Origin: Pseudoalteromonas citrea
GTDB lineage: Bacteria > Pseudomonadota > Gammaproteobacteria > Enterobacterales > Alteromonadaceae
Assembly (NCBI RefSeq): GCF_000238375.3
Contig: NZ_AHBZ03000027.1
Span: 1,054,001 to 1,118,000 of the forward strand
DNA: 64,000 nt
Direction of reading: 5' to 3'
Positions 1 to 8,059 of the stretch are shown piece after piece. The notes beneath the pieces are model-generated. The model worked only from the letters and a program-made list of their open reading frames with translations. It was not told the DNA's origin and ran no database searches. Numbering within the stretch: the first letter of the stretch is position 1; each line of letters opens with the position of its first letter. The position numbers and the translations under genes are program-made.

Positions 1-197
1 GTAACTTAGAAGTATTCTACAAAAATGGCGGTTGGCCGAGTGAGTCAGACTATGATGCGACATCAAACAGTGGCACACACACTGAGTGTATCTATGTTCC
101 GGCAGGCACTCAGCATTGGTCGTACTTTAAAATAAATGGCGATGCGACGAACACCAGTATTATCGTTGACTTTGATACTGCAAGTTGCCGCCAATAG
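1..197 (+). CDS. C-terminal end of a secreted protein with a PPC-like (pre-peptidase C-terminal) domain, partial
   Basis: An open frame runs from the window edge to a TAG at 195-197, giving the last 64 residues of a protein whose start lies outside. The tail has aromatic and Gly/Asp-rich beta-strand character, with a Tyr-Asp-Ala-Thr stretch, a Cys in the middle and a second Cys three residues from the end, finishing in Val-Asp-Phe-Asp-Thr-Ala-Ser-Cys. That pattern is typical of bacterial PPC domains that end secreted proteases, chitinases or collagenases and are often cleaved off after export. The enzymatic part is not visible, so the full function is unknown. A strong terminator follows 27 bp downstream. 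Confidence 0.55.
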   Translation, partial: NLEVFYKNGGWPSESDYDATSNSGTHTECIYVPAGTQHWSYFKINGDATNTSIIVDFDTASCRQ

Positions 198-223
198 GCA
201 TAAGTTTTATTTCCCCCCGAGTT

Positions 224-252
224 AAAGCAGCGCATTAAGCGCTGCTTTTTTT
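224..252 (+). terminator. Rho-independent terminator after the partial PPC-domain gene
   Basis: A perfect 10-bp stem (AAAGCAGCGC / GCGCTGCTTT) with an ATTAA loop is followed by a T run. It sits directly downstream of the TAG at 197 and separates this gene from the convergent minus-strand cluster. Confidence 0.85.
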
Positions 253-328
253 GTTTTATTAGGGCAGAAATAAGCTGGAGGGTTACAGTGTTAGCGCACT
301 GTGATAGGCGCTGCCAGTGTCGCAAAGA

Positions 329-1243
329 TTAAAAAGTATGATGGGGTAAATACTGTTGCCAAGCAGATGTAATAAAGGGATACTCGCCGGTTACATCAAC
401 ACGATAATACCAATATTGCAGCGCGCCGGTATTGATCCCTTGATATTTAAAAATGACGTTAACGACAATACGATCACCGGTGCTTAATGTGTCAGTGTTT
501 ACGTCAAGTAGCTGGTAACCACTTGGATTTGGGCCATCTGCACTTGAGTTGTAGTACAAGCTGTAAGAATGATTATATAGGTCAACCGTGTTATACAACA
601 CAAAATTCAGTGCGCGAGCTCCATCGGTACACCCCGCTGAACTATCGAGAGCAGTAATTTCCTGAACAAGTTGCGTGAAATGTGCATTCGTGCTTTTGTC
701 ACCATGACACACTTGGCCATAGGGCATTACCGCCGTCGGCATAATAGCAGTTACGTGCATCTCGCCTTCGCCAGAGGTTACGCCAATAACGACAACTTGC
801 CCATCAGTAGACGATTCGTTACGGCCCAGTGCTGAAATACACTGCGTAAGTAATTCATCATTAGTAAGAATAAGTTTATATTGTTGTTCATTAAAGCGGT
901 TATCTAGCACCCAATCCATCGCACGTGCGATATAGTTATTCTGCGGTTGACTGAGACTTTTAAACAGTACTTGATACAGTTGGGTGTTTCGATTTAAGCG
1001 TTCTAATGCAATATTATCATTCACGTTTTCAAGCATAGGTAATGGGCTTGATGACATGATGCTGTTCTGGTTTAGTTCTTTTTCTAAATTTAACGTGGGG
1101 AATTTAGCATTGATATTGCCTACGCAATAGACATAGTGGCGACTCATTGGTTGCGTCTCAAATTCAATTTTTTCGGTGAGTGCACGTTGTAACACCATGG
1201 GTTTTTCAACGCGTTGATATGCTGATTTATTCTTGTGATACAT
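329..1243 (-). CDS. PatG_D-like domain protein, copy 3 of a tandem triplet
   Basis: This 304-aa protein is the last of three adjacent paralogues (also 1253-2068 and 2094-3074). All share an N-proximal Tyr-Val/Ala-Tyr-x-[IVL]-Gly motif followed by a [KR]-x-x-F-[PA]-x-x-x-[LI]-[EK]-K pattern, a central W-V-x-[STD] segment preceded by Ala, an 'xRAxNF/Y' motif, and a C-terminal [VI]-D-V-T-x-x-[YF]-PF signature. This matches my recollection of the domain at the C-terminus of cyanobactin protease PatG (PatG_D), which also occurs alone, but no subtilisin domain is present here, so proteolysis should not be assumed. No signal peptide or membrane helix. SD AGGAG precedes the ATG at 1243. The 9-bp gap to the upstream paralogue suggests cotranscription. 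Confidence 0.6.
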   Translation of the reverse strand: MYHKNKSAYQRVEKPMVLQRALTEKIEFETQPMSRHYVYCVGNINAKFPTLNLEKELNQNSIMSSSPLPMLENVNDNIALERLNRNTQLYQVLFKSLSQPQNNYIARAMDWVLDNRFNEQQYKLILTNDELLTQCISALGRNESSTDGQVVVIGVTSGEGEMHVTAIMPTAVMPYGQVCHGDKSTNAHFTQLVQEITALDSSAGCTDGARALNFVLYNTVDLYNHSYSLYYNSSADGPNPSGYQLLDVNTDTLSTGDRIVVNVIFKYQGINTGALQYWYYRVDVTGEYPFITSAWQQYLPHHTF

Positions 1244-1252
1244 AAGTAACTC

Positions 1253-2068
1253 CTAGCTGCTTTTGGCAAAGGGGGCGAGCTTAGACGACACAAAAGGGTA
1301 GGCATTTGTCACATCAATATTACAAGCAAACCGGGTGTCATTTGGGTCGGATAAAATAACTTCAATAATGGAACGGTCTTCGTGAGAGGGCATATGTTGA
1401 AAATGCACGGCATTAACGCAGTCAATGATTTCATTGTGCGCTTGATTAATATTGATTTGATCAAAATGCGTGACTAAGTAGTTGCTGGCGCGTTCTAAAG
1501 TAGATAGCCCAATATTGGGCTTTAATTGCGCTAACGCACCTTCTTTGGGTTTATTGGGGGCGCTTTTTGTACCGTCCACAGTATCAATTATATGCTCGAC
1601 CAGAACGCCTGGGAGCGCTTTGGAACCATAGCTACCACCCACAGACATGTGCTCGGCTAACCCGACTAAAATAACCTCGTGTTTAGTCGACGCTTGGATC
1701 AACGCATTTAATTGTGTGAGTGTTCTTGGCAATAACGTATATGTATCAACATTATTAATGGTAAATACCCAAGTTGCCTGTTGTGCGAGGTACAAAAAAG
1801 GGCGAATACGAAGATTTGGCTGCTCATGAGGCGATGTTACATAGTTAAAAACGTGATCAAAACTCGTAGCAGACTGCTTGGTAAATTCTGCTGCAGCCTC
1901 GTACTGTTTCTCTAAATCTATTGTTGCAAAATATGGTTTAACATAGCCTATTGCATACACGTGTTCATCGGGTTGTTTGTGCTTACATTGCAGTGTTTCT
2001 TTAGTAGGGTTAATTGTGTCGGCCACGTCTGGTTTAGCTGCATTGTGCGTTTTATCTGATAAATTCAT
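1253..2068 (-). CDS. PatG_D-like domain protein, copy 2 of a tandem triplet
   Basis: This 271-aa paralogue of its two neighbours has an N-terminal Val-Tyr-Ala-Ile-Gly followed by the 'DLEKQYEAA' helix, a central 'TWVFTINN' strand, and a C-terminal 'IDVTNAYPF' motif. The first 35 residues are Lys/Thr/Asp-rich and probably disordered. I place the start at the ATG at 2068 because AGGATC lies 7 bases upstream; a TTG at 2083 would extend it by five codons. It lacks the Gly-Cys/Ala-rich insertion of copy 3. Function unknown; the association with RebB and eCIS-type genes is the only clue. Confidence 0.6.
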   Translation of the reverse strand: MNLSDKTHNAAKPDVADTINPTKETLQCKHKQPDEHVYAIGYVKPYFATIDLEKQYEAAAEFTKQSATSFDHVFNYVTSPHEQPNLRIRPFLYLAQQATWVFTINNVDTYTLLPRTLTQLNALIQASTKHEVILVGLAEHMSVGGSYGSKALPGVLVEHIIDTVDGTKSAPNKPKEGALAQLKPNIGLSTLERASNYLVTHFDQININQAHNEIIDCVNAVHFQHMPSHEDRSIIEVILSDPNDTRFACNIDVTNAYPFVSSKLAPFAKSS

Positions 2069-2093
2069 TTTCTTGATCCTCAAAGAACCCTGT

Positions 2094-3074
2094 TCATAAC
2101 AAAGGCTGTACAGGCGTGAACGCTTGGATAGCAGTATTAATAAAAGGGAACAGTCCCGTTACATCTATCCGGCAATAATAATAATGCAGCTTGTCTGAAC
2201 TGTTCTCTTGATAGACGAATGTTATGTCGACAATAGAGTGGCTTGACACAGAATCAAACATAGTCATGTCAATACGTAACAATGATGCACTTTGTATGGT
2301 GTTTGATCCTGTTTGCATTTTATGGGTATGTTCATACATATCAGGGTAGCGAAATGCCACAAAGTTACGGGCTCTATCGAAGGGAGTCACCCCCATGTTT
2401 GGCGTAACCTCTAACTCTTTAATGACATCTTGGATCGCGGTGGTTTGCGCCGATGACACTTCTTTAATAGTACGGTGTAATTCATCCAAGGTCTGAGAGT
2501 AAACTTGTTCACAAACAACTTCCGGCAGGTTCAGATTATTTTCACTTACATAACTGGTGCCAATCACACAACTATATACACTCTCTAATGTATCACTAGG
2601 TGCTTTAAGTGATGCGATGAATGAAGCTAATATTTGCTGTGTTGCCGGTACGAGTGAATACTGATAATGCGCTTTTATTGAGAGTACCCATTGCACTTGT
2701 TCGGCTAGATATAAATATTTGTCACGATCAGTGTTGGCATTATTATTAGTAAAGACCCCATAATAGTCTTGTTCATTAACGCCAAGGGTGCGGGCAGCGC
2801 TTAAAAACTGTTTCTTTATTCCTTTGTTAGGAAAACGTACTTTTATTGTGCCAAGTGCGTAGATAAGATCTGAGTGCCGGCGTTGAATTATGGGTTCAAG
2901 ATTTTCGATTGTTTCATTGTCAGTCTCAGACGTTTGGACAATTGGTGTTGCTTGCGCAGTTATATTTATCGCTTCGCTCGTTTTTGTGTTTATCTTGTCA
3001 GTATCCAAGTCAAAGGCTGTGTTTTGTTGTTCGATGTGGCTTTCAGTGGCTTCATCAGCATCTTTATCACTCAT
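2094..3074 (-). CDS. PatG_D-like domain protein, copy 1 of a tandem triplet
   Basis: This 326-aa protein begins with about 75 residues of low-complexity Asp/Glu/Thr/Gln-rich sequence before the PatG_D-like body (Ile-Tyr-Ala-Leu-Gly near residue 90; 'VTPFDRARNFVAFRYP' near 230; 'RIDVTGLFPF' near the end). Among the three copies it best keeps the family pattern. SD AAGGTGA stands 6 bases before the ATG at 3074. It lies 104 bp downstream of a rebB gene on the same strand, and the stretch between them holds a near-perfect palindrome (3103-3124) that could act as attenuator or terminator. No enzymatic motif recognised. Confidence 0.6.
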   Translation of the reverse strand: MSDKDADEATESHIEQQNTAFDLDTDKINTKTSEAINITAQATPIVQTSETDNETIENLEPIIQRRHSDLIYALGTIKVRFPNKGIKKQFLSAARTLGVNEQDYYGVFTNNNANTDRDKYLYLAEQVQWVLSIKAHYQYSLVPATQQILASFIASLKAPSDTLESVYSCVIGTSYVSENNLNLPEVVCEQVYSQTLDELHRTIKEVSSAQTTAIQDVIKELEVTPNMGVTPFDRARNFVAFRYPDMYEHTHKMQTGSNTIQSASLLRIDMTMFDSVSSHSIVDITFVYQENSSDKLHYYYCRIDVTGLFPFINTAIQAFTPVQPLL

Positions 3075-3102
3075 TTTTTCACCTTATTAATTGAGCCAAA
3101 GC

Positions 3103-3125
3103 ACCGACCTAGGTCAGTGCATTTG
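3103..3125 (-). terminator. Palindrome between rebB and the PatG_D-like triplet; possible attenuator
   Basis: GCACCGACC / GGTCAGTGC around TAGG forms a 9-bp stem with one mismatch, flanked by a CCAAA/TTTGG extension. On the minus strand it is followed by TTTGG rather than a long T run, so it may be a partial terminator reducing read-through from rebB, or a protein-binding palindrome. Confidence 0.4.
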
Positions 3126-3178
3126 GTGTGTTATTACTATCTAAAATGTCAGGGAGAGGCATATGGAATGTCTAAAAA

Positions 3179-3451
3179 TTAACCCGCACCTAGTATGGTT
3201 TTAGTCGCTTCGCCTGTACTGGCTGTGTCGATTGAATATAACGTCGTTACACCCATAGTGGTTGCAGCTTGGCCTGTGATGGCCATTTGTTGTTGCGCAG
3301 TGGTAGCATTATGCGCTGCATTCGCAAGCGCTTGAGATGTGGCTTGAAATAGATTGCCCATTGACATAGCAGGTGCATCACCTAGCACTTTCACATTGGC
3401 TTGTGTAACAGCGTCGGTGATTTGATCATTAACTGAGGTTGGAAATGCCAT
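3179..3451 (-). CDS. RebB-family R-body structural protein
   Basis: This 90-aa protein belongs to the RebB ('killing trait') family, whose members assemble into R-bodies, insoluble ribbons that unroll explosively in bacteria such as Caedibacter. It has the MAFP-T-x-V-N start, the 'QITDxVTQANVKVLGDAPA' segment, and the Ala/Asn/Thr-rich 'LANAAHNATTAQQQ' helix near residues 40-58, nearly identical to the copies at 25248-25517 and 25555-25848. It is separated from the main reb array by about 20 kb of effector genes and mobile elements. SD AAGGAA precedes the ATG. A 19-bp part of its 5' end recurs inverted at 3901-3919. Confidence 0.85.
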   Translation of the reverse strand: MAFPTSVNDQITDAVTQANVKVLGDAPAMSMGNLFQATSQALANAAHNATTAQQQMAITGQAATTMGVTTLYSIDTASTGEATKTILGAG

Positions 3452-3614
3452 AGTTTGTTCCTTAATTATAATATGTGGTTACGTTAAAATTCAGGAATAA
3501 TAGTAGAGAAATTATGATGATAAGTTTTGGATGAACTTACCGATTAGATGGTAAATAACGTGTTTTTAAATCGTTATTTTTCACAGTTAAACACAGGTAA
3601 GCTTAATGATTCAA

Positions 3615-3650
3615 AAGAGGTAACACGCCAAAATTAGCCATGTTACCTCT
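3615..3650 (-). terminator. Hairpin in the rebB leader, possible attenuator
   Basis: A 10-bp stem AGAGGTAACA / TGTTACCTCT closes a 16-base loop. On the minus strand it is followed by TTTTG. It lies about 165 bp upstream of the rebB start, so it could stop transcripts coming from the AAA+ operon or attenuate rebB. Confidence 0.5.
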
Positions 3651-3947
3651 GCTATTCATTTGATTAATGTCCAATCCACCAACAATAAGTCATCCCCGTT
3701 TTATTAACTCCAAGGTCATGTGAGTGAGCTAAGAGGTGCGTAAATAGCGCTAAAAATTATCTTTGTTAAATAATGACATAGTGAATTTTTTTGCCGTGTG
3801 ATCATGCCATTTACGTGTGCACCTTCTGACCTTGTATTTAATGTCTTGGGTATAACCTCAACCGATACAGCGAACAATACCAATCGAGGTTACTTAGTGT
3901 TGGCATTTCCAACCTCAGTAGGATTTAGTCATTATAGAACTGATGGT

Positions 3948-3966
3948 TTTTACCAACTTGGTAAAA
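3948..3966. promoter_or_regulatory. 19-bp palindromic operator candidate TTTTACCAA-C-TTGGTAAAA
   Basis: A perfect 9-1-9 palindrome, identical over 19 bp to the one at 6711-6729. Half-sites recur at 7759, 8767-8776 and 25971-26002. The bases after it (GTTACGAT) also match the site at 7759 (GTAACGAT). It lies between the AAA+ ATPase stop and the rebB leader. Confidence 0.65.
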
Positions 3967-3989
3967 GTTACGATTAAGCGTACTTTGTC

Positions 3990-5375
3990 TTACCATCGGG
4001 GTTGGGTATGATTAACTTGGATCTGGGCGATGGCATCGTGTATGTCACGAAGGTGCACTTCAGATCGGCCTTGTGATAGTAACTTCAGCGACACACATCG
4101 AATGACATTAACAATATCAGCGCCACTTAATGGGTGTTGATCGGCCAGTTGCTGAAAGTTAATGTCTGGAGAAAGTCGGGTTTTTTCGCAAAATCCATTT
4201 TGCCACATGCTTAAACGCTGTGCGGGCTTGGGTGATTCAAAGTGCACAATTGATTCAAAGCGTCTAAAAAAGGCATTATCAATATTGTCTTTAAAGTTAG
4301 ACGCCAAAATGACAATGCCATTAAAGCGCTCGATACGTTGTAGTAAATACGCCACATTTTGATTGGCAAATTGGTCATTGGCAGAGTTTGATGTTTGCCG
4401 TTTACCAAATAACGCGTCGGCTTCATCAAAAAACAATATCCAACGGCGGTGTTCTGCCAAACTAAACACCTTTTCTAAGTTTTTTTCTGTTTCACCAATG
4501 TATTTTGAAGTCACCATCGATAAATCGATTTTATAAACTGCCATGTCGACCGCTTGCCCAAGCACGCTGGCTGTGAGCGTTTTTCCTGTGCCGGGTGGGC
4601 CATAAAATAAAGCGCGATACCCAGGGCGCAGTTGTTTGCCTATTTGCCATTCTGTGATAAGCGCTTCTCCATGCTTTACCCATTGAATGATGTCGTCTAA
4701 TTGGGTTTGAATTGACGTAGGTAAAACAAGGTCTTGCCACGTCATATTTGATTTCACAGGTGATGCAGCAAAGGTGCTGTCTGACTCAGGGGTATACGCC
4801 GTGGCGGTGGTCAGTGTTTGCACATACTCAGCGGTTAAGGCCAATGGGGCACTTAATAGGCTGGGGGCGTGCCCATCGGTATGGTGTAATAAAACCCGCT
4901 TTAACAACGGGCTTGTATGTAACGTTTTTAATACATGGCACTGGGTCATTATATCATCTCCACCCAGAATAAACGCTGCTGTGGCAGCACTTGCGTATAG
5001 GGTTGCGTCACGCTCAACCATACCAAACTCAGTAAAAGGGCGGTTTGTTTGTTCATTTATACTTAATAGCACATCAAAGAGGGAGGGAGTGATCACAGGG
5101 GTTAATGCCAAAATGATCAGGAGTCGCTCTAAGGTGCTAAGTTTATTAGATACAATGAAGTGTCCATAGGGAGACTGCACAGACGTAAATTCTGGCGGCT
5201 CAGTAATATGCCATTGCGTTGTGTGCTCACTTTGCTCAAAGTAATGCTTGATGCGCGTGTGGAGCAGTTGTTTTAACCAGCTACATTCTTGCGTTAAATC
5301 ACGCGCATTATGTGAAAACGCGCATGTTTTTTGACTGGTCTGAGACCTTGAATGGCCTGTATGGATTTGCCACAT
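3990..5375 (-). CDS. AAA+ ATPase of the eCIS (Afp15-like) type
   Basis: The ATPase core has Walker A GPPGTGKT (about residues 259-266), the 'SKYIGETEKNL' pore-loop region, Walker B FFDEAD (about 315-320), sensor-1 Asn in 'ASN', and paired arginine fingers in 'FFRRFES' (about 371-372). The approach 'LRPGYRALFYGPPGTGKT' and an N-terminal alpha-helical half of about 200 residues match the AAA+ proteins of extracellular contractile injection systems (Afp15/Pvc15), thought to act in assembly or loading of the particle. I chose the ATG at 5375 (461 aa) because AAGGA stands 7 bases upstream; an ATG at 5414 without an SD would add 13 residues. It follows the LysM gene by 95 bp. No sheath or tube gene accompanies it here, so its client may be something else, perhaps the Reb proteins. 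Confidence 0.8.
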   Translation of the reverse strand: MWQIHTGHSRSQTSQKTCAFSHNARDLTQECSWLKQLLHTRIKHYFEQSEHTTQWHITEPPEFTSVQSPYGHFIVSNKLSTLERLLIILALTPVITPSLFDVLLSINEQTNRPFTEFGMVERDATLYASAATAAFILGGDDIMTQCHVLKTLHTSPLLKRVLLHHTDGHAPSLLSAPLALTAEYVQTLTTATAYTPESDSTFAASPVKSNMTWQDLVLPTSIQTQLDDIIQWVKHGEALITEWQIGKQLRPGYRALFYGPPGTGKTLTASVLGQAVDMAVYKIDLSMVTSKYIGETEKNLEKVFSLAEHRRWILFFDEADALFGKRQTSNSANDQFANQNVAYLLQRIERFNGIVILASNFKDNIDNAFFRRFESIVHFESPKPAQRLSMWQNGFCEKTRLSPDINFQQLADQHPLSGADIVNVIRCVSLKLLSQGRSEVHLRDIHDAIAQIQVNHTQPRW

Positions 5376-5470
5376 AGGTGTGTCCTTATAAGTCATATCA
5401 CAGACGATAGACATAGCGTATAAAAAAACGGGGTGTTTCTCTTGGCAAAGACGCGGTGTTTATTGGTATA

Positions 5471-5863
5471 TCATGGTATGGCTGTTACAACATGTAACGC
5501 TGGTGAGTAGGGGATTGATAAAACTTGGTCGTTCTTTAACTTACTCAGATCTAATGACGCCTTGTGTTTGCTTATGGCGTAATTGTGATTAATTAAGTCG
5601 ATTACTGTAAGTGATGCAGCATTGGCTAATCCCTCACAAATTGAGGTGACCGAATCGCCGGTACGTGTTTGGTACATAAAATGCCCACCCGCGCAACAAT
5701 AGGGTATTTTGAGTAAAGTGTGCGCTGATAAAAGCGCGACGTTCACGTGGGGATTTGCCTTGATAACCTCTTTGGCTTTAACCCCCGCACTGGCTCTAAT
5801 TGAAATCGTGATCAGTGCAAGGGTGTCGCCTGGTTGAACGGTATATTTGAGTACAGTATGCAT
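5471..5863 (-). CDS. Double LysM-domain protein
   Basis: This 130-aa protein has two LysM-like repeats: residues 6-50 ('YTVQPGDTLALI...IKANPHV...LLKIPY') and about 62-118 ('YQTRTGDSVTSI...LINHNYA...VLSIPY'). LysM binds N-acetylglucosamine polymers such as peptidoglycan or chitin. There is no signal peptide, so it is probably a cytoplasmic or particle-associated component, as LysM proteins in eCIS clusters are. It sits between the DUF1906-like gene (63-bp gap) and the AAA+ ATPase gene, in an apparent three-gene operon. The SD is weak. Confidence 0.75.
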   Translation of the reverse strand: MHTVLKYTVQPGDTLALITISIRASAGVKAKEVIKANPHVNVALLSAHTLLKIPYCCAGGHFMYQTRTGDSVTSICEGLANAASLTVIDLINHNYAISKHKASLDLSKLKNDQVLSIPYSPALHVVTAIP

Positions 5864-5926
5864 AATGGATACTCTAAGTTAAGAGCAGGTCTGATAGGCT
5901 TGCCTGCTCATATATGAAAGAAAGTA

Positions 5927-6628
5927 TTATTGAATAGCCCAATAAATCGGGTATGAGCCAGCGTTGTCACCAATGGCAATAGTGCGTATTTGGGTGTTGC
6001 TGCTAGATTGCCCGAACGGTGTATACGTAGACTCCAGTACTCGGCCATTTGTTTGCTGTTGTTGCTGCACTTCGTCGCCTAGTATTCCCACAGAGTAACC
6101 CGATTGAAAAATCTGCTGTTCTACAGCCTGAATTTGGTCTGAACCCGAACCACTCTCCGTGCTTGTTAATTGTAACCAGACAGTCGTGCCGATTGGAATG
6201 GCCGCTTCACTGAGTAGGTTAAGTACACTGGTAGTGATATCAGATGGAGCTGTTTGTCCAGTGCCAGTACCAATTTTACTTGCGTCTTGATGGTATAAAG
6301 GCATCAAAGCAAGCCCGTATCCATGTTTGTCATTTGCACCGGTGATTCGATTGGTTTCTTGCGCCGTCAGCGGTATTGTGATCGGCCCAGAACCTTTGGC
6401 AGTTGGGGACGATTGCGTTGTTGGTGCGTTAAGACTGCGTATACAAAAGTTATAACCTTCGCTTTTGTAATTATCTGCAATGCTCGGTTTCATTGTACCA
6501 TTGTATATAATCCCTTTTGCGTGAGGGTGTGCAACCTCAGAATAAGTTAACTGTGGCGCTGGTGGATTAACTATTTTGACTAAGCTGGGGGTTTCTGGTG
6601 TACCTTGATCATTTTTTTCGGTGCTCAT
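5927..6628 (-). CDS. DUF1906-like (Rv2525c-like glycoside-hydrolase fold) protein
   Basis: The 233-aa product resembles the DUF1906/Rv2525c-like TIM-barrel domain: an early 'GYNFCIRSLNAPT' strand, a central 'GYGLALMPLYHQDASK' strand, 'IPIGTTVWLQLTSTESG' corresponding to the substrate-side Asp region of that family, and 'IFQSGYSVGILGDE' near the end. The residue matching the usual catalytic Asp is Thr/Ser-rich here, so activity is doubtful. Start at 6628 is supported by an AGAGGA SD; an upstream ATG at 6676 is less likely. The first 25 residues are Pro/Thr-rich. It is first in the DUF1906-LysM-AAA+ operon, and a 19-bp palindrome lies 83-101 bp upstream. It may be a peptidoglycan- or glycan-targeting effector. 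The family call is tentative. Confidence 0.5.
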   Translation of the reverse strand: MSTEKNDQGTPETPSLVKIVNPPAPQLTYSEVAHPHAKGIIYNGTMKPSIADNYKSEGYNFCIRSLNAPTTQSSPTAKGSGPITIPLTAQETNRITGANDKHGYGLALMPLYHQDASKIGTGTGQTAPSDITTSVLNLLSEAAIPIGTTVWLQLTSTESGSGSDQIQAVEQQIFQSGYSVGILGDEVQQQQQTNGRVLESTYTPFGQSSSNTQIRTIAIGDNAGSYPIYWAIQ

Positions 6629-6710
6629 AATAAAATCCTCTTTTTTTGAATATTGTTGTTCTGCAGGTAAAACCAAATAAATTGGTTGAACTAACTATAA
6701 AAGAGGGGTT

Positions 6711-6729
6711 TTTTACCAACTTGGTAAAA
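6711..6729. promoter_or_regulatory. 19-bp palindromic operator candidate upstream of the DUF1906-LysM-AAA+ operon
   Basis: TTTTACCAA-C-TTGGTAAAA, identical to 3948-3966. It lies 83-101 bp upstream of the start at 6628, a position suited to an activator. A related imperfect palindrome AACCAA-ATAAA-TTGGTT lies just downstream at about 6671-6687. Confidence 0.65.
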
Positions 6730-6843
6730 GTGGGGCTTAAATTGGTATATTCTACTTTAATGGAGCATTCTATAATCCTTATAGAGCCTTGTCGCAAAAT
6801 AGGCCACCAAAAGCGGCCTATTCCAAGCAAATCAGGTGTTGGT

Positions 6844-7686
6844 TTAGCTATTCAGCGATTGTGCAATGGCTTTGATCCAGTCACCATTGTGGTCACTTGA
6901 GAACTGCCAATTCATAATGCCGCCAAGGCTTGATTGTTGTTGGATAGGTTTAATCACTTCATTAATGATTGTTTGTACTGGCATGTACCCAGAACCTGCA
7001 TCGTTCTGTGTGACAGGAAAGCCAGCAATAACCTTCTCTGGAGACATATTAGGTAGCTTTGTATAATTCAAATATGAGCTAACAATTTGGTCAGGGTTGG
7101 CGCTCCAAGGTGGGTTGTTGTAAAACTGCACATTTAACCAGTCAATCTCTTGCCCCGCCTGCTGTACCACTTCAACGTAACCTGCCATGTATCCGCCTTG
7201 CTCCAAATAAGGAGGTTGAGGTGCATGAGAAATGATGTAGTCAGGACTTGGGAGTCGTTTTCTGAGCTCCTGAGTCAATGAGACCAAGAATTGTGCACCG
7301 TTGTATCCCGCTTGACCTGTGAACGCGGGGGTATCTTCATAATCTATATCCACGCCATCTAACTCATTATTTTTCACAAAGCTTGCCAGCGAGTCAGCCA
7401 GCTTGGCCGTGTCCTCTGACAACGCACGATAAGCGTTGGAATCCATAGTGCCGCCACCAAATGAGATCAATATTTTTTGCCCCTTGTGTTGCATTACTTT
7501 TATGGCCTCAATGGTACTATTTGTAAAGCTAGAGTCCGTTGCAGCGATGGCACCACTTAATACTAAATTGAACGGGTTGCTAGACGAAGAAGACAGGAAT
7601 GCCAGATTCACCACATCATATGGCAGTTCGCTGGCATTAATGAGCGGGATCGCGCCCGAGTTATAATAGGTAATGGTTTTAGACAT
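6844..7686 (-). CDS. Glycoside hydrolase family 18 (chitinase-like) without signal peptide
   Basis: This 280-aa TIM barrel has the GH18 catalytic signature DGVDIDYED (Asp111-Glu118 counted from the upstream Met), with the proton-donor Glu intact, plus the 'KILISFGGG' strand that precedes it in the family and 'WLNVQFYNN', the Gln/Tyr strand that holds the N-acetyl group. It would hydrolyse beta-1,4-GlcNAc linkages (chitin) or related glycans. No signal peptide is visible: the protein starts directly in the first barrel strand. Export by a general pathway is therefore unlikely; release by lysis, or carriage as cargo, fits the setting. Two Mets occur in tandem (7689, 7686), with SD AAGGAA. Both recurring motifs of the locus (7759 and 7886) lie upstream. 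Confidence 0.85.
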   Translation of the reverse strand: MSKTITYYNSGAIPLINASELPYDVVNLAFLSSSSSNPFNLVLSGAIAATDSSFTNSTIEAIKVMQHKGQKILISFGGGTMDSNAYRALSEDTAKLADSLASFVKNNELDGVDIDYEDTPAFTGQAGYNGAQFLVSLTQELRKRLPSPDYIISHAPQPPYLEQGGYMAGYVEVVQQAGQEIDWLNVQFYNNPPWSANPDQIVSSYLNYTKLPNMSPEKVIAGFPVTQNDAGSGYMPVQTIINEVIKPIQQQSSLGGIMNWQFSSDHNGDWIKAIAQSLNS

Positions 7687-7758
7687 CATAGTTCCTTATA
7701 TCTATTTGACTGAAAATGAGGTTACGTAATTAGCTTAGCTACACCCGACCTACCTGAC

Positions 7759-7767
7759 TTGGTAAAA
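7759..7767. promoter_or_regulatory. TTGGTAAAA half-site upstream of the chitinase
   Basis: TTGGTAAAA is present on the plus strand (TTTTACCAA on the gene strand), 73 bp upstream of the GH18 start. The left arm is degenerate (TACCTGA). Bases beyond it match the site at 3958-3975 almost exactly. Confidence 0.5.
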
Positions 7768-7885
7768 GTAACGATGCTCAGCATGCTGAGGATTAAATGC
7801 CCCTTTGGCTTAAGGTGATTTTTAATCATCACAAGGGGGAATACGTTATCGTCTAAAAATCTAGCTCAGTGAGTAGATATTTAGT

Positions 7886-7901
7886 ATTACAAGCAATTAC
7901 A
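7886..7901 (-). promoter_or_regulatory. TGTAAT-N4-TGTAAT direct repeat
   Basis: ATTACA-AGCA-ATTACA on the plus strand, i.e. two TGTAAT half-sites with 10-bp periodicity on the gene strand, 200 bp upstream of the GH18 start. Exact counterparts occur at 11886, 28943 and 32413. Confidence 0.55.
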
Positions 7902-8059
7902 CTATCGCAAGTACTCACTCACTTACTTACTTAATAGAGGTTGGCTTTTTATAGCATTTTGTTTGTTGTGGTTTTTGGTGGGGGGATCACAAGGACGGCC
8001 GAATTGTGCAGCTATCCTTGTTGTGCGGCCTTAGCGTCAGACAAGCGCTGTACCTTGAG

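Larger units (their letters stand above)
3452..3989. promoter_or_regulatory. Long non-coding leader between the AAA+ ATPase gene and rebB
   Basis: No convincing gene was found in these 538 bases on either strand. The segment holds three notable elements: an inverted copy of the first codons of rebB (3901-3919), a hairpin at 3615-3650, and the 19-bp palindrome at 3948-3966. It could be a long regulated 5' leader of the rebB-PatG_D transcript. Confidence 0.5.
7690..8059. promoter_or_regulatory. Intergenic region carrying both shared regulatory motifs
   Basis: No gene seen in 370 bp. It contains the half-palindrome CTTGGTAAAAGTAACGAT (7758-7775), an extended GC-flanked hairpin at about 7800-7850, and the direct repeat ATTACA-AGCA-ATTACA (7886-7901). 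Tandem CACT/TTAC repeats follow at 7914-7933. Confidence 0.5.

Noticed and set aside
1253-3074. Cyanobactin PatG proteases
   Set aside because: Only the C-terminal-type domain is present; no subtilisin domain or catalytic triad is visible.
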